From positions 4,402,001-4,466,000 of the forward strand of contig NC_059419.1 of assembly GCF_905220565.1 (NCBI RefSeq): a stretch of 64,000 nucleotides of DNA. The letters run 5' to 3'. The notes below the pieces were generated by a model, which saw only the letters and a program-made list of their open reading frames with translations, was not told the origin of the DNA and made no database searches. The DNA is from Melitaea cinxia (lineage: Eukaryota > Arthropoda > Insecta > Lepidoptera > Nymphalidae). Of this stretch, positions 11,658-21,499 are shown in pieces. A program made the translations under genes and the position numbers. Each line of letters starts with the position of its first letter. Positions within the stretch are counted from its first letter, which is position 1.

Positions 11658-12120
11658 TGACGGCAGCCACCTTATTTAACAGTTTTGAGAGACGGCGGCT
11701 AGATGGCGCTAGTGGAACGTGCACCGGACGCACCATTATCGACAGTACAATATTGTAACGGTTCTCCCCGCCAAGCGATCGCCTTTATAAGGAGCCGCGC
11801 TTTTGAGTCGACACGCATTTCAAACGGATGCGTCTTGGTGCACGGACCACTGTCTCTCGACAGTCAGTACTGCACGGTTATTGGACGTTGGAACGTTGTA
11901 TAATTAGTACTGTCCTTATTGCGGTGGGTGCGTGGAACCCTGTCTCTGACAGTCAGTACAGCCCTATGTGACCGCCCTCACTGTCATATTTTGTAATTGT
12001 TTAATTTATTATATTTCATTTCTGTATTTCTAGATTTAAGATAACCGATTTTTCGACTGAAATAAATTTGTATAATACCTTATCTGAGTTTTCCTTCTGA
12101 TGTCTGGGCCGAATCCGACA
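11658..12120 (+). repeat. 5' LTR of the gypsy element (463 bp)
   Basis: It begins TGACGGCAGCC and ends GGGCCGAATCCGACA. I find no difference from the 3' LTR by eye. A TATA-like CTTTATAAGG lies near 11783-11792 and AATAAA at 12061-12066. The 66-codon open frame inside (11703-11903) is present in both LTRs and is not a gene. Confidence 0.95.
11783..11792 (+). promoter_or_regulatory. TATA-like element of the LTR promoter
   Basis: CTTTATAAGG lies about 125 bp into the 5' LTR, in a GC-rich setting. It probably drives the element RNA; the AATAAA 270 bp further on would serve as poly(A) signal in the 3' LTR. Confidence 0.5.
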
Positions 12121-13590
12121 TCAGAAGTGGGATTGGATTTTCCGCCCACGTCTGACACCTCGTCACAAAATATGCAAGAAAATATTCCGCTACCCTCAAA
12201 TAGTTTAGAAGCATTTCTTTCAAAACTAACTGTTGCTTTACTACCCCGTTCCAATGCACCACCACATCCTGTCACGGTATTGGTGCCGTTTGATCCTGAT
12301 GACCCGAATTCTAACATAGAGGGATGGTGTCGCCTGTCAGACGCCATAATTAGTAGCAAAAATTTGAAAGGCGTAGATTTAATCATGACGCTGACCCATT
12401 GTCTACGAGGCCGTGCAGCCACGTTATTGACCAAAATACCTCCCAGTCAATATAAATAGGAAGATATACAGGAGACTTTAAAAGCTCAGTTCTCTCGTCC
12501 TATGCTGATTCAGGATCACTTTGACAGTATCCTTAAATTTCAAATTAACACTAATGAGACCCCCGCTCAAGCATGTTTACGACTTTGGCAATTAATTGAA
12601 AACATCCCGGATGCAAGTTTATCTGAAAAGGTTGTGACGGGCTTTGCCATTTCCGTATTATCTCAGTGCGATGTTCAAATACGTCGTGAACTGAACTCGA
12701 CTGTTGTAAATGATAAATCACACCTATTTCGAGTACTACGGGGTATTTCCTTGAAAAGAAAGTCCGAATTGTCAGAGTTAAATGACCCTGATGTCAAACG
12801 CCCTCGCGCCACGTTCAGCTTTCGAGGCAGCTGCAACATATGTGGCAGGATTGGGCATCGTGGAGCTGATTGCCGTGACAGAAACAAACCACAAGATAAA
12901 CGTGTCAACCAGAAGCCACACCTTACCTGCTACGTCTGCGGGGAGCCAGGCCACGTCGTCTCCACGTGCCCAAAAAGGATTGACAATACGAAGAAGGAAC
13001 AAGTCGCTACTGGAAGCAAAGAAGTCAACGCGTGCTCGAAGATTGTTCGAGGTATTATGGACTGTAGTGGTATGAAATTTCCTTTTATTTTCGATTCCGG
13101 TTCTGAGTGTAGTTTAATTAAGAAAAGCTTTTCACACCTTGTTATCGGCGAAAGATTGCATGACCTTATCAACATGACTGGTATTGGAAAGAGTATCATT
13201 AGTAGCACAGAGCAAATCGTTTGTGACATAAATATTCAGAGCGTCGAGATTCGCGTCACTCTTCATGTAGTCCCGGATGATTGCCTACGAGACGCTATTT
13301 TATTAGGTAGAGATATACTTGAGCGTGATATTTTAGTTGAAATTTCCGAGACCGGCTTAATATTTAAGCGATGTAGGGAGTCTAATGTGTGTACCAAAAC
13401 CAAACCCATATTTGACATTGATTCAATTAATACCGACCTGACGGGATCTGATAGAGTAAAACTTTTTGACATATTAACGCAATATGCTGATAATTTTATT
13501 GAAAATTTTCCCACAACTAGAATTAAAACCGGGCAGTTGAAAATTGATTTGATAGATCCCCATAAAGTAGTACATAGGAGACCATTATAG
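12100..13590 (+). pseudogene. gypsy gag-protease region with a stop codon
   Basis: The frame starts with an ATG at 12100, inside the LTR end. It is open except for a TAG at 12457-12459 and ends at 13588-13590. The N-terminal part is a capsid-like gag. Two CCHC zinc knuckles follow (CNICGRIGHRGADC near 12832, CYVCGEPGHVVSTC near 12928), then a retroviral-type aspartic protease with FDSGSECSLI near 13090. The TAG is in the middle of gag, so it is probably a mutation. Confidence 0.88.
12121..12135 (+). other. probable primer-binding site
   Basis: Directly after the LTR the sequence TCAGAAGTGGGATT matches, from memory, the complement of the 3' arm of insect tRNA-Leu, but without the first bases (TGG...) that pair with the CCA end. 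Known sites normally start at that end, so this could be an internal-tRNA primer or a coincidence. Confidence 0.4.
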
Positions 13591-13636
13591 GTTATCCCCT
13601 CAGGAGTCTAAGGTAGTTGATGAGACGATTGAGCAA

Positions 13637-16360
13637 TTGTTGGCGGCGAATATTATTAGAGAAAGTTCATCCCCATTTGCGAGCCCTATCATTCTTGTAG
13701 ATAAAAAGAACGGTGGAACACGCATGTGTGTTGACTATAGGGAATTGAATAATAATACTCAACCAATTCATTACCCTTTGCCTCTGATTAGTGAACAAAT
13801 CGACAAGCTTAATGGCGCTCATTATTTCAGTAGTATTGATATGGCATCTGGTTTTCACCAACTACTTGTACATGAAAATTCCATAGAAAAAACTGCATTT
13901 GTAACCCCAAAAGGGCAGTTTGAATATTTGGCTATGCCCTTTGGATTACGCAATGCCCCTTCCATTTTTCAAAAGGCTATTAATACTGCCTTAAAGCCCA
14001 TGAATGATGAAAAGATTTTAGTTTTCATGGATGATGTACTTTCAATTTCAAAGGATATTGATGAGGGGCTTAATCGCTTAGACAAATTACTTAAAACGCT
14101 GTCCAATGCAGGGTTCTCATTTAATTTAAAGAAGTGTTCGTTTCTAAAAGTTCAAACCGAATACCTTGGGTATATAGTTTCAGCTGGGGAAATTAGACCG
14201 AATCCAAAAAAAATTCAAGCCTTAGTTAATGTCCCCACTCCAAAAACTGTTACTCAAGTTAGGCAGCTCATAGGGCTGGCAACGTATTTTAGGCAGTTTA
14301 TTCCTAACTTTTCCCAAACAATTCGGCCCTTGTATCCCCTAACCAAAGGAAAAGGTAATGTTAAGTGGACCCCAGAGCATGACCAAATACACAAAAAAAT
14401 TATCCACATTTTAACGTCCGAACCGTTTTTAAAAGTTTTTGACCCTGCTCTGCCCATTGAACTCCATACCGATGCAAGTAGTGAGGGATATGGGGCAATT
14501 CTTATCCAAAAATATAATGATGCCCCTCATGTAGTAGCCTATTATAGTAGGAAGACCATAGATGCAGAGACACGTTATCACTCTTATGAGTTAGAGACCC
14601 TTGCAGTAGTAAAAGCAATCGAACATTTTCGTCATTACTTACATGGACGAAAATTCACTGTATTCACTGATTGTAACTCCCTTAAAGCTTCTCACTCAAA
14701 GCGTGATTTAACTCCAAGGGTTCACCGTTGGTGGGCTATATTGCAGGCTTACGATTTTGATATCGTGTACAAAGAAGGTCGCAAGATGGCCCATGCAGAT
14801 TACTTGTCTCGAAATCTAGCAAACACTAATTATTCTGAACCCCGTAAGGTAAATTTTCTTGAGTTAGATAAAGGTTGGTTAATTGTAGAACAAGAACGCG
14901 ATTTGGAACTTTCTGAAATAATATCAAAAGTCCGTAATAATCAACTACCTGAAGAGATATTGCATACGTATGATTTAAGACAAGGAATACTGTATAGAAA
15001 GATAGAACGTAGAGGAGTTTCTAGTTGGCTTCCTATTGTGCCCCGTTCTTTGGTTTGGTCCCTCATTAGTCATGTCCATAATGAAATAAAACATTTAGGT
15101 TTTGACAAGACTTTAGACAAACTTTACGAATTTTATTGGTTTCCTGATATGGCTAAATTTGTAAAAAAGTTTATTAATAGCTGTGTGGTATGTAAAACTT
15201 CTAAAGGACCTTCAGGTGCACAGCAAATGCAGTTGCATCCAATCCCCAAACATCCAGTCCCTTGGCATACAATTCATTTAGATCTAACAGGAAAACTTTC
15301 AGGAAAAAGTGATAGAAAAGAATATTGCTCAGTTTTAATAGACGCCTTTACAAAGTTTGTATTACTTGAATATACTCCGGCCTTAAGTTCTTCATACGCT
15401 GTGAGAGCAATTAAAAATGCTGTAAACTTATTTGGTGCTCCGAAGCGCATTATCGCAGATAGAGGACGTTGTTATGACTGCAACGAGTTTAAAAACTTTT
15501 GTAACGATAACAGAATAGAGCTCCATTTAATAGCAACTGGTTCTAGTAGAGCCAACGGGCAGGTTGAGCGGGTCATGCAAACTTTAAAGAACATTTTTAC
15601 TATTGTCGAATGTAATACTAATAAAGCTTGGAAGGATGAACTAGGAGAGATTCAGCTTGCTCTTACACGTTCTAGGACCACAGGTTTTACGCCTATAGAA
15701 CTGATGTTTGGCATTCAAGGTTCCTCACTTAATCTAGCTAAGATAGCTCCTAGTTCTTCTGAACCCACTGTAATTAATGTTGAAACGGCTCGTTCATCTG
15801 CATCAGAAAATATTCAAAAAGTGGCTAATGCTGACACTATACGATTTAATAAAAGAAAAGCTCGGATTCAACCTTTTGCAGTAGGTCAATTTGTTTTTGT
15901 AAACTGCGAAGAAAGACATCAAACTAAGTTGGACAATAAATTTAAGGGACCTTATAAAATAATCACTGTATTAGATAATGACCGTTATGAACTTAGACAT
16001 ATAAACGGTTCTAACAGAATTTATAAAGTTGCCCATGAAAATTTAAGGGAAGTACCTAAAGGGCAAGAAGGTTATTTACAAATTTACGAAAATTATAGTG
16101 ATGATGATGATGAACGAACCGTGACGGCAGATAATGAGTTCAACATACCTGTTGTGTCTGTAAGCAATAGTAATGTTACCTCAGATTCTGAAGAAACCCT
16201 TACTGTAAGCTCTCGAACATTGACTGCGGATGATTCAGAGGAAACACTTTCTGTAAGCTCTCGCACCTTAAGCGCAAATGATTCTAAGGAAACTTTATCT
16301 CTTAGCTCTAGAACATTAAGTGTAGATAATTCCGAAGCTGTAATAGAATCTTTAGAGTGA
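13637..16360 (+). CDS. gypsy pol: reverse transcriptase, RNase H, integrase
   Basis: A single open frame of 907 codons as bounded here; the frame itself opens at 13571, overlapping the end of the protease frame by 20 nt. RT has MASGFHQLLV and the catalytic FMDD (residues 130-133; the first position is F, not the common Y). RNase H has LHTDASSEGYGAI near 277. Integrase has the HHCC finger (near 476-520) and the D, D, E residues near 548, 607 and 642. The last 70 residues are acidic and hold three copies of a Ser-rich phrase with SSRTL. There is no ATG at its start; it needs a fusion with the protease frame. Confidence 0.9.
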   Translation: MLAANIIRESSSPFASPIILVDKKNGGTRMCVDYRELNNNTQPIHYPLPLISEQIDKLNGAHYFSSIDMASGFHQLLVHENSIEKTAFVTPKGQFEYLAMPFGLRNAPSIFQKAINTALKPMNDEKILVFMDDVLSISKDIDEGLNRLDKLLKTLSNAGFSFNLKKCSFLKVQTEYLGYIVSAGEIRPNPKKIQALVNVPTPKTVTQVRQLIGLATYFRQFIPNFSQTIRPLYPLTKGKGNVKWTPEHDQIHKKIIHILTSEPFLKVFDPALPIELHTDASSEGYGAILIQKYNDAPHVVAYYSRKTIDAETRYHSYELETLAVVKAIEHFRHYLHGRKFTVFTDCNSLKASHSKRDLTPRVHRWWAILQAYDFDIVYKEGRKMAHADYLSRNLANTNYSEPRKVNFLELDKGWLIVEQERDLELSEIISKVRNNQLPEEILHTYDLRQGILYRKIERRGVSSWLPIVPRSLVWSLISHVHNEIKHLGFDKTLDKLYEFYWFPDMAKFVKKFINSCVVCKTSKGPSGAQQMQLHPIPKHPVPWHTIHLDLTGKLSGKSDRKEYCSVLIDAFTKFVLLEYTPALSSSYAVRAIKNAVNLFGAPKRIIADRGRCYDCNEFKNFCNDNRIELHLIATGSSRANGQVERVMQTLKNIFTIVECNTNKAWKDELGEIQLALTRSRTTGFTPIELMFGIQGSSLNLAKIAPSSSEPTVINVETARSSASENIQKVANADTIRFNKRKARIQPFAVGQFVFVNCEERHQTKLDNKFKGPYKIITVLDNDRYELRHINGSNRIYKVAHENLREVPKGQEGYLQIYENYSDDDDERTVTADNEFNIPVVSVSNSNVTSDSEETLTVSSRTLTADDSEETLSVSSRTLSANDSKETLSLSSRTLSVDNSEAVIESLE

Positions 16361-16389
16361 TCAATTAATATAGTCTCTTCTGCTATTGT

Positions 16390-16615
16390 GGGAGATGATC
16401 TGTGATGCGCTGAAGGAATCTCACCTGCTTCAGTGGGTGACGATTTAGACCAGCCTATTTAATTTGCTATGGTAATGATCTGTGATGCGCTGAAGGAATC
16501 TCACCTGCTTTAGTGGGTGACGATTTAGACCAGCCTGTTAACTTGCTATGGCGATGATCAGTAATGCGCTGCAGGAATCTCACCTGCTCTAGTGGGTGAC
16601 GATTTAGACCAGCAT
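16390..16615 (+). repeat. three tandem copies of an about 80-bp unit before the 3' LTR
   Basis: The phrases tgatctgtgatgcgctga, aggaatctcacctgct and gtgggtgacgatttagacca recur at about 16395, 16474 and 16553 with few differences. They lie between pol and the 3' LTR and do not encode protein. A packaging or regulatory role would be a guess. Confidence 0.85.
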
Positions 16616-16766
16616 GCTTGAACTGTAGGGGTTTTCCTATTGTAAACCTGGACCAGTCATACTTGCCATATTGATATGTAATGATGATGACGATGGAAAT
16701 TAATGAGTTCTTATCTTTTTAGATTAATGAATACACTCGAGGACGACTGATTTATCAGAATGGCCG

Positions 16767-17229
16767 TGACGGCAGCCACCTTATTTAACAGTTTTGAGAG
16801 ACGGCGGCTAGATGGCGCTAGTGGAACGTGCACCGGACGCACCATTATCGACAGTACAATATTGTAACGGTTCTCCCCGCCAAGCGATCGCCTTTATAAG
16901 GAGCCGCGCTTTTGAGTCGACACGCATTTCAAACGGATGCGTCTTGGTGCACGGACCACTGTCTCTCGACAGTCAGTACTGCACGGTTATTGGACGTTGG
17001 AACGTTGTATAATTAGTACTGTCCTTATTGCGGTGGGTGCGTGGAACCCTGTCTCTGACAGTCAGTACAGCCCTATGTGACCGCCCTCACTGTCATATTT
17101 TGTAATTGTTTAATTTATTATATTTCATTTCTGTATTTCTAGATTTAAGATAACCGATTTTTCGACTGAAATAAATTTGTATAATACCTTATCTGAGTTT
17201 TCCTTCTGATGTCTGGGCCGAATCCGACA
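16767..17229 (+). repeat. 3' LTR of the gypsy element (463 bp)
   Basis: Same length and sequence as the 5' LTR. No obvious purine-rich tract precedes it, which is unusual, since plus-strand priming normally uses one. Confidence 0.95.
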
Positions 17230-17233
17230 TATT

Positions 17234-17366
17234 TATATTTCATTTTAATATTTATATTTATATATTTTTTGTCTGTTTTGCTTATTATAAATATTTATTT
17301 TATTTTCTCCTTGTAATTTTTAGTCATACATATTGTATACGTACTTTTAATAATTATTTCAAGTCA
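17234..17366 (+). other. LINE spacer to the right of the gypsy insertion
   Basis: AT-rich. With 11144-11657 it forms a spacer of about 0.65 kb between ORF1 and ORF2, long for such a LINE. Confidence 0.6.
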
Positions 17367-20303
17367 ATGTCATTTTCAAGTGAATGTAGTGAATTTATGT
17401 CCTTATCTTCATCTACTGAGGAAAACTCTAGTGACGACAGTTTTCAAAATATTCCTTGTTTAAGCGACAGTCTAAATTCTCATTTCTCTAGTTACTTAAA
17501 GAATTTCAATGCAGTTCACATTAACGCGCAGAGTATTCCTGCACATTATCCTGATTTCTTGTCTACCTTTGGCAGTGTTAGCCATATCCATGCTATATTA
17601 GTTTCCGAATCTTGGCTTAGGCCTTGTTTACCTTCCACTTCTTTCTCTTTACCGGGATTCCGCCTGATCCGCAATGATCGCGTTGGCCGGTCGGGTGGAG
17701 GGGTTGCTATTTATCTTCGTTCTCAAATTCCGTATAATATTATTGACACTTCGCAACCTCAGACCGGTGGTGGTGCCGAGCATCTTTTTATCGAAGTGAT
17801 TTTTTCACATGCCAAACTACTTCTCGGTGTTTTTTATAGTCCATGTCTCACTGTTGACTATTTTGGTACTTTTGAAACATTACTTCATAATTTTACTTCC
17901 TTATATAATCACACGGTTATCATGGGCGATTTTAACACCTGCTTGCTTAAAAACAACCACCGGTCTACCCGTCTTAATACTATTGTTAACGCTGCTAATT
18001 TGCATATTTTACCCTTATCTGCTACTCACATTGCTCCTAACTGCTCTCCTTCACTTCTAGATTTAATTATTGTTTCCTCAATTGACCATGTTACTAACCA
18101 TGGTCAATGTACTGCTAACGCTTTCTCCTATCATGACCTCTTATTTTTATCTTATAAACTTAGGCCTCCTAAAATAAAATCTAGAATTCTTCTGCAGCGA
18201 AATTTTGGTGGGATAAATCTGGAACGACTACGGGAGGACGCAACTAAAATTGACTGGTCAGAGGTTTACAATGCGAGTACAGTTGATGAGCAAGCAATAT
18301 TTTTTAACGCATTATTAACTCAGCTATATGATGTTCATGCGCCTATTCGCCCTGTGAAAATAAAACATCTTCCGGCGCCATGGATTACATCTGAGATAAG
18401 AAAATTACAGAACAAAAAGAATCGTGCTAAAGCGAAGTACAGGATGGATCCCAGTGAGGTTAATAGGGAAAAATATGTAAGGGCTCGAAATCGCTGCAAT
18501 AGACTGTGTAGAGATGAAAAGCGACGCTATATCTATAAATCTGTCTCACTGGCAGATTCCGGTAAAGTCTGGAATTTTCTTAGATCACTTGGAGTTGGTA
18601 AATCCCGTCAAATTAGTTCTCAACATTTAGATCTCAATTCTTTGAACCTCCACTTTTCTTCTTCTGTTGTCATAGATGACACAACTAAGTTACGTACAAA
18701 AAATCAGCTTTCTACGACGATAACTCCTGATGTTCCTACTTTCTTGTTTAGCCAGTTTTCCGAATGTGATGTTAAGAGTAGCATTCTCGCAATTAAATCT
18801 AACTCGGTTGGATCGGACAGCATTAGTCGTAACATGATTATCCCTCTAATTGATATTCTATGTCCAGTTATCACATTTATTTTTAATTTCTCCATCTCCA
18901 CTAACTCTTTTCCGTCAGTGTGGAAAGATGCTGACATTATTCCTCTACCTAAAAAAAGTAATCCGTGTTCTTTATCTGAATATCGTCCCATTTCCATCCT
19001 TCCATTTCTTTCCAAAGCTCTTGAGCGTCTTGTACATCAGCAGCTTAGCCGTTTCCTTCTAAATCATAATCTCCTTAATCCCTTCCAATCCGGCTTTCGT
19101 CCTGGACATAGCACGACTACTGCGTTAATTAAAATCACCGATGATATCAGGTCGAATATGGACAACCAAAGAGTCACGGTCTTGACGCTGTTAGATTTTA
19201 CTAATGCATTTAATACCGTGGACTTTGACTTACTGTCCGATACTTTGTATACTCTTAACATATCTCCTGAGGTAACTGAGTGGTTTCAAAATTACTTGCG
19301 AGGTCGCCGGCAACGAGTCAGGGTTAACGACTCCTTTTCTAATTGGAGTGCGGTCAGAGCTGGCGTACCGCAAGGTGGCGTGCTTTCCCCTCTCTTATTT
19401 TCTATCTTCATCAATTGCATCAGCAAAGTTATATCTTCTCTCTACCATCTTTATGCTGACGATCTCCAAATCTACACACACTGTACTATTGAAGAATTGC
19501 CACAAACTGTCTCTATTATCAATGATGATTTATTACGAGTTGCTAATTGGAGTAAATCCTTTGGTTTAACAGTCAATCCAAGGAAAACGCAAGCAATTAT
19601 AATAGGAAGCTCTAAATTTATTTCTCGTATTAATAGGTCACAACTGCCTCCTATAATTTTTGATGGCGTTGAAATTCCATACAGCGATAAAGTGACTAAC
19701 TTGGGTATTATATTGGATCAAAATCTCTCTTGGTGTCCACAGATGTGTGAATTAAGTCGAAAAGTTTTTTCAGCTGTAGGATCACTCCGCAGGCTGCAGA
19801 ATTTTCTTCCCACTTCCACCAAAATTACGCTTGCACATAGCATTCTCTTACCTTTGCTGGATTATGCTGATACTGCTTATCTTGATATTACTGAGGAGCA
19901 ACTTAATAAGCTTGAGCGCATTCAAAATTTATGTATCCGTTTCATATTCGGCCTACGCAAATATGATCACATCTCTGATTTTTGCAAAAAACTCAAGTGG
20001 CTCCCAATTCGCCTTCGCAGGAATACTCACATACTTACTTTGCTATACTGCATACTATTTAATCCTGCTACTCCTTCTTACCTACGTGAACGTTTTAAGT
20101 ATCTCAGCGAGTCTCATGAGCGAAGCCTTCGCTCCGATGATAGTTTACTTCTTAAAATTCCTCCCCACTCCACTAATTTCTACACTAAATCATTTACTGT
20201 TCAAGCTGCTCGGCTTTGGAACTCCCTTCCTTTGCCCATCAGACGCGTTGAATCCCTTCCAATTTTCAAGAAGTCGGTGAAACACTATTTCTCTCAATTT
20301 TAA
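17367..20303 (+). CDS. LINE ORF2: AP endonuclease and reverse transcriptase
   Basis: 978 codons, uninterrupted. The endonuclease occupies about residues 45-260: HINAQS (N53), VSESW (E81), VIMGDFN (D188, N190), with SYHD near the C-terminal His motif. RT occupies about 480-760: IIPLPKK, RPISILPFLSK, GFRPGHST, GVPQGGVLSPLLFSI near 665 and catalytic YADD at 696-699. The C-terminal part includes the segment IRFIFGLRKYDHIS, usual in CR1/Jockey-type proteins. It nicks DNA and reverse transcribes the LINE RNA at the nick. The start ATG has no rival upstream in frame in the LINE itself. Confidence 0.93.
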   Translation: MSFSSECSEFMSLSSSTEENSSDDSFQNIPCLSDSLNSHFSSYLKNFNAVHINAQSIPAHYPDFLSTFGSVSHIHAILVSESWLRPCLPSTSFSLPGFRLIRNDRVGRSGGGVAIYLRSQIPYNIIDTSQPQTGGGAEHLFIEVIFSHAKLLLGVFYSPCLTVDYFGTFETLLHNFTSLYNHTVIMGDFNTCLLKNNHRSTRLNTIVNAANLHILPLSATHIAPNCSPSLLDLIIVSSIDHVTNHGQCTANAFSYHDLLFLSYKLRPPKIKSRILLQRNFGGINLERLREDATKIDWSEVYNASTVDEQAIFFNALLTQLYDVHAPIRPVKIKHLPAPWITSEIRKLQNKKNRAKAKYRMDPSEVNREKYVRARNRCNRLCRDEKRRYIYKSVSLADSGKVWNFLRSLGVGKSRQISSQHLDLNSLNLHFSSSVVIDDTTKLRTKNQLSTTITPDVPTFLFSQFSECDVKSSILAIKSNSVGSDSISRNMIIPLIDILCPVITFIFNFSISTNSFPSVWKDADIIPLPKKSNPCSLSEYRPISILPFLSKALERLVHQQLSRFLLNHNLLNPFQSGFRPGHSTTTALIKITDDIRSNMDNQRVTVLTLLDFTNAFNTVDFDLLSDTLYTLNISPEVTEWFQNYLRGRRQRVRVNDSFSNWSAVRAGVPQGGVLSPLLFSIFINCISKVISSLYHLYADDLQIYTHCTIEELPQTVSIINDDLLRVANWSKSFGLTVNPRKTQAIIIGSSKFISRINRSQLPPIIFDGVEIPYSDKVTNLGIILDQNLSWCPQMCELSRKVFSAVGSLRRLQNFLPTSTKITLAHSILLPLLDYADTAYLDITEEQLNKLERIQNLCIRFIFGLRKYDHISDFCKKLKWLPIRLRRNTHILTLLYCILFNPATPSYLRERFKYLSESHERSLRSDDSLLLKIPPHSTNFYTKSFTVQAARLWNSLPLPIRRVESLPIFKKSVKHYFSQF

Positions 20304-20682
20304 TCCTTCTATCTAGTCACATATTATCTCCTGTCCTCACTTTGAATTTTATCATAATAATTCATTAACTCTATATACGTCTATGTATGCCTATTACAAC
20401 TTTCCATTTATATATGCCATGTACATACATATACTTTATTTTAATTTTTATTATTTTTTTTTACATTGTTTATTTGTCTAAATATATTGTATATGTTTAG
20501 GTAAAACTGTACACCTAAACTGTCTACATATATACCATTTCCTTTACCCAAAGGTTGCCTGGAAGAGATCGCTCATTAGCGATAAGGCCGCCTTTTGTAC
20601 TTAACAGCTGTTTTTATTTTTGTATTTTTGCTCACTTTTGGTGTACAATAAAGAGTTTTTATTATTATTATTATTATTATTA
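20304..20682 (+). other. LINE 3' UTR and (ATT)n tail
   Basis: It contains the phrases ggttgcctggaagagatcgc and tagcgataaggccgcc, then tgtacaataaagag followed by (ATT)n. The same phrases mark the two truncated copies elsewhere in the window, which identifies them as this family. Confidence 0.85.
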
Positions 20683-21278
20683 TTGGACAGTTATCCCGCC
20701 ATCGGTCGGCTTTTTAAGTTCCAAGGTAGTAGTGGAACTGTGTTATCCCTTAGTTGCCTCTTACGACACCCACAGGAAGAGCATAAATGTTAGGTCTAGG
20801 CAGACATAATCCTGAACATCTTCGAGAATGGTACCATCAACCGATACCAGTCGCTCTCCGACGTCTCTGCAAAGATGACGATGTCGTCGGCAAACGAAGG
20901 ATCGATACCGGTGTTAAACCAATTAACCACTGAGACATCTGTAAATATATATGCCTTTTATCTGCTATGATGAAATCTATCTCGTTTCTCGTCACAATAT
21001 TAGGGCTCTGCCATGTCAACCGCCTTTGGGGCTTCTTCTCAAAGTTGATAAAAACTCTCCTCCGCTTCGACGAAGTTACCACAGATACCGGGTAGATTTT
21101 TAACAATTATTTATTAGTATCAAGCTAATTTTCCGAGACTAGCTTCGGACGAGACGCCCAACTTTTTCTCTGACAACGATCCTCGATTGTGGTAGCCAAA
21201 AGAGGGAACAGGGATGAAAATGTTGTTGACGATTTTCAAAAATTTATTACTAACAGATTAGTTTTTATTAAAATTGAC

Positions 21279-21490
21279 GACGCGTTGGCGCAGCGGTCAT
21301 AGCACTGGCTGTTGCGCTGGCGGTCGCGGGTTCGATCCCCGCTCACGACAGACATTTGTATAGGCCGTATAGATGTTTGTCGTGGTCTATGCGTTGTGCT
21401 TGTATATTTTGTGTGTGTTTCCGGACCCCCGACATAAGAGAAAATCCTACTGGGCACCGTTGAGTGTGAAGGGAATATCTGAAGATAGTT
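21279..21490 (+). mobile_element. tRNA-derived SINE (family C)
   Basis: The head has gcgttggcgcagcggtca and B box GGTTCGATCCCCGC; the tail has gacagacatttgtatagg, ggacccccgacataagag and aaatcctactgggcacc. The frame on its minus strand is a by-product. Confidence 0.8.
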
Positions 21491-21499
21491 ATCTAAATT

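Larger units (their letters stand above)
11658..17229 (+). mobile_element. Ty3/gypsy LTR retrotransposon, 5,572 bp
   Basis: The LTRs start TG and end CA, and a 4-bp target duplication TATT (11654-11657, 17230-17233) flanks the element. Order: LTR, gag with two zinc knuckles, protease, RT, RNase H, integrase, LTR; no envelope gene. RT before integrase puts it in Ty3/gypsy. It lies inside the LINE spacer, on the same strand. The two LTRs read as identical, so it is recent, yet gag has a stop codon and the protease-RT junction changes frame. Confidence 0.93.
10204..20682 (+). mobile_element. CR1/Jockey-like LINE, about 4.9 kb, two open ORFs, split by a gypsy element
   Basis: A 7-bp direct repeat TTGGACA (10197-10203, 20683-20689) flanks it. 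It has a 5' UTR, ORF1 (10430-11143), an AT-rich spacer, ORF2 (17367-20303) and a 3' UTR ending in (ATT)n at 20661-20682. Without the gypsy insertion it is about 4,900 bp. Both ORFs are open, so the copy is young. It could be CR1 or Jockey; a clade assignment needs a tree. 3' ends of relatives lie at 22070-22212 (-) and 53172-53325 (+). Confidence 0.85.
9996..20788 (-). mobile_element. short RTE-tailed element (family E), split by a LINE
   Basis: Parts at 9996-10203 and 20690-20788 join into one family E element when the LINE is removed. The join falls in the cagcagttgg region, intact in other copies. The outer flanks GGTAGGCCT and GTTAGGTCT (9987-9995, 20789-20797) match at seven of nine positions, an aged target duplication in the RTE remnant. 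Confidence 0.75.
9760..21106 (-). mobile_element. RTE LINE remnant, interrupted by the nested insertions
   Basis: Its 3' end lies at 9760-9995 and matches 2182-2330 of the other RTE copy. Its RT piece resumes at about 20789, where taatcctgaacatcttcgag matches 2760-2779. After the catalytic block near 20880 it jumps to RTE endonuclease sequence (NEIDFIIADKRHI, 21000-20940), so it also has an internal deletion. All sequence between 9996 and 20788 was inserted later. Confidence 0.75.

Noticed and set aside
11703..11903. A 66-codon gene, repeated at 16812-17012
   Set aside because: Both copies lie in the two LTRs; they are LTR sequence read as protein.
12457..12459. Programmed stop readthrough in gag
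   Set aside because: The stop lies mid-gag, before the zinc knuckles, not at the gag-pol border where readthrough occurs.
16361..16766. An envelope gene that would make the element an errantivirus
   Set aside because: Only about 400 bp lie between pol and the LTR, filled by a tandem repeat with no long frame.
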